Part shown: in pieces, positions 34,599 to 42,800 of the stretch
Numbering within the stretch: position 1 is the first letter of the stretch
Layout of the letters: each line of letters begins with the position of its first letter
Assembly (NCBI GenBank): GCA_003388555.1
Contig: QQVD01000058.1
Coordinates: 103,667 to 167,666 of the forward strand
Source: Acidobacteriota bacterium
Lineage (GTDB): Bacteria > Acidobacteriota > Thermoanaerobaculia > Multivoradales > Multivoraceae
DNA: 64,000 bases
Reading direction: 5' to 3'
Program-made: the position numbers and the translations under genes
The notes under the pieces: generated by a model
Seen by the model: the letters and a program-made list of their open reading frames with translations, nothing else
Database searches by the model: none
What the model was told of the DNA's origin: nothing

Positions 34599-34708
34599 GA
34601 AAGCCTCTCTGCCCCCAACCAGCACGCCGAAGACTCCTCTGACGAACCGCCACCGCGGGCACGCCTGCAACCTATCGGCGCCGGCCGCTGTCCGAGGATG
34701 CTAGAAAA

Positions 34709-34738
34709 GCCTCCTCTTGCGCATACACAGGGGGAGGC
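34709..34738 (+). promoter_or_regulatory. Hairpin that would hide a ribosome-binding site
   Basis: GCCTCCTC (34709-34716) can pair with GGGGAGGC (34731-34738), seven Watson-Crick pairs and one G-U, across a 14-nt loop. The right arm contains the GGAGG ribosome site of the gene starting at 34744, so folding would block initiation. Confidence 0.35.
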
Positions 34739-34743
34739 GCTTC

Positions 34744-37700
34744 ATGGGCCATTCGATCGAGGCACCCGGCTGGCTGGGTGGGACGGTGGCTGTCGCGCTG
34801 ACGAGCGCCATGCTGGGAGGTGGCCTCGCCCAGGCACAGCTGGCGCAGCTGACGCGTGATCTCGCGGTCGGTTCCCTGCCGACAGGCGACGGAGAGTGGA
34901 TCGAGGAGCTTCTGGGTGCCGGCGACCGGGCGACCTTCGTCTCCAGCGCCAACGGGCGCGAGCCCATGCTCTGGGGGACCGACGGCACCGCTGTGGGCAC
35001 CGTGCTGTTGCCCATAGCCTGCGATCCAGACTGCGAGCACGAACCCCTGTTCGAGAACGACGGGCGCGCCTACTGGTGGGCCTCGGAAGTCGGTGCCACT
35101 CAGGGCGAAAGCGACTCGTCTCCAGTGACGGCACGCGGTCTGGCACCGAAGTCCTGGCGGACTTCCCCCTGCAGCAGCGAACGCTGCCGCTGGAGGCGGG
35201 GATCGCCGTGGTGCGCGAAGGCTACGGGTCGGTACCGACTTCTCTCCTACTCTCGGACGGGACCATACCGGGCAGTCGCACTGTCGATCTCCCGGGCGGT
35301 GCCGGCGCCGCGGCAGCATCTGGCAATCGCGTCCTGATCGCGGTGGAGAACGACATCGGCGGCTGGGACCTGCGTTGGTACGGTCTCGACCCGGCCGCGG
35401 ACGCGCTCGACCGTACCGTACCTCCGGAAGCCCAAATTGCGGAGTTGCTGCCGGTCAGGCAAGGCGTGCTCGCGGTGCTCGATTTAGACGATTCGCTGGA
35501 ACTCTGGCGACACCAGCCCGGTGCCGAGGCGGAACCGATCGAGACGCTGCCGGGGGACCTCAGCGGTCAACGGTACGCTGACACAGGGATCGCCTTCCTG
35601 GGCATCCGCGCTTCTCACGGCTCCAGCACGTGGTGGTGGGCGAGTGATGGCACCGCCGCAGGCACCTTCCGATTGCCCGTGGTTGCCTATCCGAACCCGA
35701 CGGACGACCGGCCGCTGAGCCTGGACACGACGATCTACATCGCCGGACCGCACCAGGGACTGCGCTACCTGCTGGAGATCGACCGCTACGGCTCCGTCAC
35801 TCCGGTCCTCCGGCTTTGCAACACCTGCACGGTGGACCTCGGTCGCCTGAATGGTCGGCTGCTCTTCCCGTTCGATTCCGCGATCTGGTCACTGGTGCCG
35901 GGCGGCGAGCCGCAGCCGCTCGTGATCGGCGACCTCACCTGGCCAGGCGGGGACCTGGGAAGCGGTCAGTTCCACTTCATGCTCGATCTAGATCTCTGGC
36001 GCAGCGACGGTACACCCACCGGAACGCAGCGAGCCCTCGACGTCGAAGCCAGCCCTGCGTCGCCCTTGTTGCCGGTACTCTCGCTGCCAACGGGCGACCT
36101 GTTCCGCGGCTACCTCGACGATAGCTGGCCGCCTCGGCTCTGGCGGCTCGATCCGGACGGCACGGTGGACCTCGTTCGCCAGACGCAGAGCCCCGAGATC
36201 GGCAGCGAGCCTCGTTATCTGACCGCCGCCTCCGGCGAGCGCATCCTGTTCGATCCCCGCTTCCACGCCTTGCCCGGCCTCTACAGCAGCGACGGCACCG
36301 CTTCTGGTACCCATCCCTTCGCGCTCGACTGCTCGACGTCCACGCTCGAGATCCGGGAGGCGACCTCTTCCTTCCTGCTGATCGCCTGCGCCGTTCCGTC
36401 CAGGCTCTACCGGAGCGACGGCACTCCCGCAGGCACCTTCACCCTGCCGATCGGCGACTTCGACGACTTCGGTTTGCTGGGCACCATCACCCCTCTCGAC
36501 GGCGGCCTGCTCCTCGAGATCGAGTTCCGCACTCCTCAAGGTCGCGGAGAGGCGCTGTGGTACACCGACGGCACCCCGGCCGGCACCTTCGAGGTCCTGG
36601 CGGACGACGGCAGCGATCTGCAGGTTCTCAGCAGTAGCGGGGCGACCGCCTTCTTCCGCCGCACCCGCGACGACTCCACGCGGGAGCTGTGGCGGGTCGA
36701 CGACGCCGGCACCGTTGTGACCCGGCTCGAGACCGGCGAACTACGGATCGGCCAGACCCGCGAGTTCCGCCGTGTCGGTGAGCACGTCTATTTCCTGGCG
36801 ACAGGCGAAGGGGCCCAGACCGAGCTCGCGCGGACCAGCGTGCTGCCGACTCCAGCCGTCGAGGTCTTTGACGACCCCACCCTGCCCGACTTCGCCATCG
36901 ATCGCCCCCTCTATGCCACCGAGGACCTGCTCTTCCTCTTCGGCTACGGTGGCTCGAATCCGTCGGCGCGAGGCCTGTACAGCTTCGATCCTCTGGTCGA
37001 GCAGTCGCGGCACCTCGCCGACCTGCGCTTCCCGTCGCACGGCGTGGCGCTCCACGGCGGATCGTTGCTGGTTGCTGGCGATTGGAATGCTGGCCACGGG
37101 CAGCTCCTGGTGACCGACGGCACCGCCGCGGGCACCCGGTCGATCTCGTTCCCCGACGGCACGCCGGTCCGTTCGGTGCGCGAGCTGGTCGCCGACGCCA
37201 CCGGCACCTCGGTGTTCCTCTCGGCCCACGGCTCGGGCTACGGATGGGAGTTGTTCGAGTACGACGCAGCGGCGCCCTCGGGAGGCGTCGTGCGGCTCGT
37301 TCACGACCTCTTCCCCGGAGCCCAGTCGTCGTTGCCGAGCGAGCTCACCATCGCCGGCCGGCGGCTCTTCTTCTCGGCCGACGACGGCATCCTCGGCCGC
37401 GAGCTCTACACTCTGGACCTCGACGCACCGGACGGCCGCTGCGCCGAGAGCGCGGAGGCGCTGTGCCTGCAGGAGGATCGCTTCCGCGTCGCCGTTGCGT
37501 TCCGCGACGGCGAGCAGGTCCTCGGCCACGGCCGGACGGTGCCGCTCTCTGCTGACACCGGAGCGTTCTGGTTCTTCGACGACCAGAACATCGAGACGAT
37601 GATCAAGGTGCTCGACGGCACCGGACTCAACGACGCGTTCTGGGTCTTCTACGGCGCGCTCTCCGACGTCGAGTACCAGATCACCGTCACCGACGCCGGG

Positions 37701-38204
37701 ACCGGCGCGGCGAAGCGCTACTTCAACCCCCAGGGGATCTTCGCCAGCGTCGGCGACACCGAGGCGCTCTCGCCGGAGGCCCTGTCGGCCTTCGTCGAGA
37801 TCCCCGAAGACACCTGGAGCCCGCGGATCACGCACGGCCGCACCAGCGCCTCGGGCACGACATGCGTACCCTCGGGTACCACGCTCTGCCTCAACGACGG
37901 GCGCTTCGGGGTCACGGCGCGCTGGGAGGACTTCCAGGGGCTTACGGGCGACGCCACCGCCAGGCCGCTGGTCGACGACTCGGGAGTCTTCTGGTTCTTC
38001 ACCGAGGAGAACCTCGAGCTGGTGGTGAAGGTGCTCGACGCCCGGCCGATCAACGGCCACTTCTGGGTCTACTACGGCGCCCTCTCCAACGTCGCCTTCG
38101 AGCTCGAGGTCACCGACCACCTCACCGGCAACCGCCGCACCTACAGCAATCCTCTCGGCCGCTTCGCCAGCCTCGGAGACGCCACCGCCTTCCCGGAGCC
38201 GTAG
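34744..38204 (+). pseudogene. Secreted SDGT-repeat protein, interrupted by an apparent frameshift
   Basis: ATG 34744 (GGAGG 6 nt upstream) opens a signal peptide ending near 'GLAQAQ'. The first ~120 codons run in one frame to about 35105-35120, where homology passes to the next frame, consistent with one missing base near GCGAAAGCGACTC; the second frame runs to 38204. At least nine '(S/T)DGTxxG(T/S)' repeats are spread over ~34975-37140, resembling the ELKxxDGTxxGT repeats of secreted bacterial proteins. The C-terminus has two ~90-residue copies of a domain with 'GAFWFFDDQNIETMIKVLDG' and 'GVFWFFTEENLELVVKVLDA' plus 'FWVFYGALSDV' / 'FWVYYGALSNV'. Likely extracellular; function unknown. It may be a sequencing error, a pseudogene or phase variation. 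Confidence 0.75.
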
Positions 38205-38260
38205 GGACGGCGCAAGGCACACGGGGCGTATCCTCGGGAACACACCCACGAGGAGGACCC

Positions 38261-39316
38261 ATGAGCGAACAGAGCCGTTCCGATCTCGTCCTGGTCACCG
38301 GCGCCACCGGATTCATCGCCATGCACTGCATCGTCGAGCTGCTGCGCCGGGGCTACCGGGTGCGCGGCACGGCCCGCACGCTGCGGCGCGAGACGGGGCT
38401 GCGCCAGGCGTTGGGGCGTCACGTGGAGCTCGGCGATCGCTTCGATCTGGTGGGCGCCGATCTCACCCTCGACAGCGGCTGGGCCGAGGCGGTGGCTGAC
38501 TGCCGCTACGTGCTGCACGTGGCGTCGCCGATTCCGCGCACACCGCCGAAGCACGAGGACGAGCTGATCGTGCCGGCGCGCGAGGGAGCGCTGCGGGTGC
38601 TGCGCGCCGCCTCGAAGGCCGGCGTCGAGCGGGTGGTGATGACGTCTTCGGTGGCGGCGGTGCTCTACGGCCGCGACCGTTCGCGCACCTTCGACGAGAG
38701 CGACTGGTCCGACATCGACTCGAAGAAGATCGGCGCCTACGAGAAGAGCAAGACGATCGCCGAACGCGCCGCCTGGGACTTCGTGCAGACCCTGCCGGAA
38801 GGCGAGCGGCTCGAGCTGACCACCATCAACCCCGGCCTGGTGCTGGGTCCCCTGCTCGACGCCGACTGGGGCACTTCCGGCGAGGCGATCAAGAAGTTGA
38901 TGGAGCGCGACTTCCCCGCCTGCCCCGACCTCGGCTGGGCACCGGTCGACGTGCGTGACGTGGCGACGGCGCACGTCGAGGCGATGATCCGCCCCGAGGC
39001 CGCCGGCGAGCGCTTCATCTGTGCCATCGAGCACGCCTCGATGCGCGACATCGCGGCGATCCTCGACCGCCACCTGAAGGATCGCGGCTTCCGTATCCCC
39101 ACCGGCCGCCTGCCGGGCTTCGTGATGCGCCTGCTGGCTCTCTTCGACAAGACGGCCCGCCTGGCGCTCAACGACCTCGGCGTGCGCCAGGACGTCGACA
39201 ACGGCAAGATCCGCCGGGTGCTCGACTGGCAGCCGCGCTCGCTCGAGACGATGGTCACCGACATGGCCGACAGCCTGATCGAGCACGGGGTGGTCGAACC
39301 GCCGAAGGCGGCGTAG
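38261..39316 (+). CDS. NAD(P)-dependent epimerase/dehydratase (dihydroflavonol-4-reductase-like SDR)
   Basis: 351 residues from ATG 38261, with AGGAGG just upstream. Extended SDR family: nucleotide-binding 'LVTGATGFIAMHCIVELLRR' where the usual GxxGxxG is GATGFIA, so the last Gly is replaced by Ala. The catalytic 'SSVAAVLYGRDR' Ser and 'YEKSKTIAERAAW' Tyr-x-x-x-Lys are present. The family reduces aldehydes/ketones or dehydrates sugars; the substrate is not predictable. It ends 9 bp from the convergent EthD gene. Confidence 0.9.
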   Translation: MSEQSRSDLVLVTGATGFIAMHCIVELLRRGYRVRGTARTLRRETGLRQALGRHVELGDRFDLVGADLTLDSGWAEAVADCRYVLHVASPIPRTPPKHEDELIVPAREGALRVLRAASKAGVERVVMTSSVAAVLYGRDRSRTFDESDWSDIDSKKIGAYEKSKTIAERAAWDFVQTLPEGERLELTTINPGLVLGPLLDADWGTSGEAIKKLMERDFPACPDLGWAPVDVRDVATAHVEAMIRPEAAGERFICAIEHASMRDIAAILDRHLKDRGFRIPTGRLPGFVMRLLALFDKTARLALNDLGVRQDVDNGKIRRVLDWQPRSLETMVTDMADSLIEHGVVEPPKAA

Positions 39317-39325
39317 CGCGCCGGC

Positions 39326-39649
39326 TCAGCCGAGCAGCGACACCTCGTCGACCACCAGCATCACGGTCTGGCCGGTGTCGAGGAAGTTGGCCTGGTCGGC
39401 GACCGCCGCCTGGCCGGCGTCCGAGGCCATCGCCGACTGGAAGGCCTCCGCGCTCTCGAACCAAAGCTCGACCAGACCGTCGTAGGCCGGCGCCTGGCTC
39501 TCGTCGAGAGCCAGCGAGTAGTTCACCACGTAGCGGCGCAGTCCGGGCAACCCGGTGACCATCGGCGCATGCACGTCGGTCGAATACTGCCGGTACTCCT
39601 CCACGGTCAGATCGCCACGTCGCTTCACCAGGAAGACCACCTTCATCAT
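39326..39649 (-). CDS. EthD-domain (dimeric alpha-beta barrel) protein
   Basis: 107 residues from ATG 39649, preceded by GAGGAG at 7 nt. 'MMKVVFLVKRRGDLTVEEYRQYS', with 'HAPMVTGLPGLRRYVVNY' after it, and 'YDGLVELWFESAEAFQSAMAS' match the EthD ferredoxin-like fold used by small oxygenases, cyclases and ether-degradation accessory proteins. Catalytic or accessory role unknown. It diverges from the giant beta-helix gene at 39817. Confidence 0.88.
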   Translation of the reverse strand: MMKVVFLVKRRGDLTVEEYRQYSTDVHAPMVTGLPGLRRYVVNYSLALDESQAPAYDGLVELWFESAEAFQSAMASDAGQAAVADQANFLDTGQTVMLVVDEVSLLG

Positions 39650-39816
39650 CGTCTCGCTCCTCTCGCTCGGGTGCACGTCAGGGCCGGTTCAGGGTCCAAC
39701 GAGACCGCGTCGCGCAGACGGACACGGTTCGCCGAGGAGGAGATCGTTTTGTGCACTTTCCCTGGCTCGCGTGTCCAGGGCATGGAAACGCGAGCCGAAT
39801 CCTGGGAGTGCACACG

Positions 39817-42800
39817 ATGGCTTTCACCTTCTCCGATGCCCCGCGGCGCATGTCTCCGCGCCGTCTTCCGATCCGCCGCTCGATCTGCTGCGCCATGGCG
39901 GTGCTGTGGATCGTCACGGCCGTAGCCTCAGCGCGCCAGGACTCCGCCAGCTGGGGGACCGAGCCGCCTGCGTCCCCGGCGCCGGCCGAGCTGTCTCAGC
40001 CGACGCGGATCGACGTCCGCCTGGTCTGGGCGACTCCGGCGCGCGGCGGCTCTCCGGATCTCTCGTCGGCAGATCCCCTATCGCTCGCCGCCGGCGACTT
40101 CGACGCGGACGGCACGCCGGACCTGGCGGTGGGGCTCGAAGAGGGCGACGGCGGGCTGCTGGTGCTCTACCGCGGCAACCCGGCGGCGGTGTACCCCCAC
40201 TCGCCGGCGGCAGAGCGGATGCGCGAGCGCGGAGTCTTCACCACGGCACCGTTCCTCTCGCCGGCGCGGGTGCTCGAGCTGCCGGAGGCGCCGTACTTCC
40301 TCGGCGCCGGCGACTTCGACAACGACGGCAACGTCGACGTGGTGGCCGGTCGCCGGAATGGCTCGCGCCTCCACTTCGCGCTCGGCGACGGCGAAGGACG
40401 TTTCCCGAGCCACGAAACGATGGACCTGGGAGGGCAGGTCAGCGCTGCGGCGATCGGTGAGGTGAACCGTGCCGACGGGATCGCCGACCTGGTGGTCGCC
40501 ATCGAGCGGTCGGGCGGCGCCATGCTCACTGTGTACCAGGGGCCCCGCGGCGTGCTGTCGGCGGAGGGCGAGGAGATCGCTCTCGCCGCCAAGGCGACAT
40601 CGATCGCGCTCGGGCGGCTCGACGAGGATCGCTGGATCGACGTCGAGGCGACGGTGGGAGACGAGCTGGTGCGGGTGCGCGGCCGCGATCGGTGGCGATC
40701 GGTGGGGCGCGGAGACCGGAGCGTGACCGGTCCGGTGGTCGATCGCATCCGGCGCGCGGCCGCTGCCGCTCGCGATCGAGGCGGCAGCCACGCCCCACTT
40801 GGCGGCGACCCGGTGGCGCTGCTCGAGATGCGCCTTTCGCCGGACACGACGGACGATCTCGTCGCGCTCGTGGAGGGGTCGACGACGCCCCTCGTCCTCG
40901 AGCGCGCACCGGCGCGCGGTGGCGGTGGCGCCTACCGGGTCAACCAGTTCGACCAGGACATCGGGCCGCTGGGCGACGGGCTGTGCGACAACGACCTGCA
41001 GCTCGAGGGCGAGCAGTGCACCCTCTACGAAGCGCTCGAGGAGGCGAAGCGGCTGTCCACCGGAGCGGCTTCGATCACCTTCGAGTCGCCCGGCACCTAT
41101 CCCGGTCGGATGGGGCTCGGCAATCTGATCTCGGTGCCGCTCAGCATCGACGCCACCGAGCACATGGGGGCCGGTGCGCCCGGGGTCGAGATCCAGCTGT
41201 ACACCAGTATCCGCCTCGGAGGCGCCGGGAGCTCGGTGCGCGGGGTGCTGCTCGCTGGTCAGGGGCTGCAGTTCTTCAGCAACGCCGGCGGCAACGTGTT
41301 CGAGAGCAACTGGGTCGGTATCGACACCTCCGGCAGCGCACCGAACCCGTGGGGCGGCACCGACGTCAGCAGCCTCAACGCCCAGACCACCTTCGGCGGC
41401 ACCGGTTCCGGGGCCGGCAACCTGTTCGCCGGCGACAGCCAACTCTCCAGCAACTCCGACGCAGACGTCATCCAGGGCAACCTGTTCGGCACCGACAGCT
41501 CGGGCACGATGGCCGTGGGCTCGCCGGGATTCCAGCAGCCGGTGGGGCTGAACGGCGACAACGCAGTGTTCGGCGGCTCGTCGGCCGGGGCGCGCAACGT
41601 GGTCTCCGGCAACGAGCGCACCCACGGCGTCGCGGTCAGCGCCTCGGGTGTGCTCATCCAGGGCAACTACGTCGGCACCGACTCTGGCGGCACGGCAGCG
41701 CTCGGCAACAACGGCACCGGGATCCTCACCCAGTTCGGCGCCGACGACGTCACCATCGGCGGTACGGCGCCCGGCGCCGGCAACGTGGTCTCAGCGAACC
41801 TGCGGGGCGGCATCTCGGTCGGCGGCGCCGGCGCGGCGGTCCAGGGCAACCTCGTCGGCACCGACGCGGCCGGAACGTCGGCGCTCGGCAACACCGACTT
41901 CGGCGTCGCGGTCGCGGTGTTCGACGTCACGGTCGGCGGCGATGTCCTCGGGGCCGGCAACGTGATCGTCGACACGCGGCTCGACGTCAACGATCTCTTC
42001 GGCGACGGGGTATGGCTCTCCGGCCCGTCGGCACACGACGTCTTCGTGCAGGGCAACCAGATCGGCGTCACCTGGGACAGCGTCCCCTTGGGCAACGCCG
42101 GTTCCGGAGTGCGGATCTGGAACGGTGCGGCGAGCAATCTGATCGGCGGCGCATTCGGGGAGAACGAGATCGCCCACAACGGCGGCGCCGGAGTGCTGCT
42201 CGAGGGCGGCGCCGGCAGCGGCAACCTGGTGCTCGAGAACTTGATCTACGACAACGCGCTGCTTGGGATCGACATCAGCTTCACCTTCGAGCCCGACGGG
42301 CCCAACAACAACGACCCGGGCGACGGCGACGGCGGCGCCAACAACCGCCAGAACCACCCGCTGATCACCTTCGTCGACCCAGCGACGGGCGACATCGACG
42401 GCTTCCTGAACAGCACCGCGCAGCGCGACTTCCGGATCGAGCTGTTCGCCAACCAGGCCTGCGATCCTTCGGGCTTCGGCGAGGGTGAGATCTTCATCGA
42501 CTCGACCGTCACCTCCACCAATCCTCAGGGAGACGGCGCCTTCTCCTTCTCGATCCCCGGCATCACCAATCCCAGCGTCACCGCCACCGACATCCTGACC
42601 GGCGACACCTCGGAGTTCTCGAACTGCTTCCCCGCCGAACCGACCTCGGTGGTCAACTCGGTCGGCGACGCTGCCGACCTCGACTTCACCGAGGGCCTCG
42701 GGCCCGGTGACGGGCTCTGCTACACGGGAGGTGTCGTCGACCGGGACGGGACACCGGAGCCCGAGTGCACGCTCCGCGCTGCGCTGCAGGAGCAGGAGCT

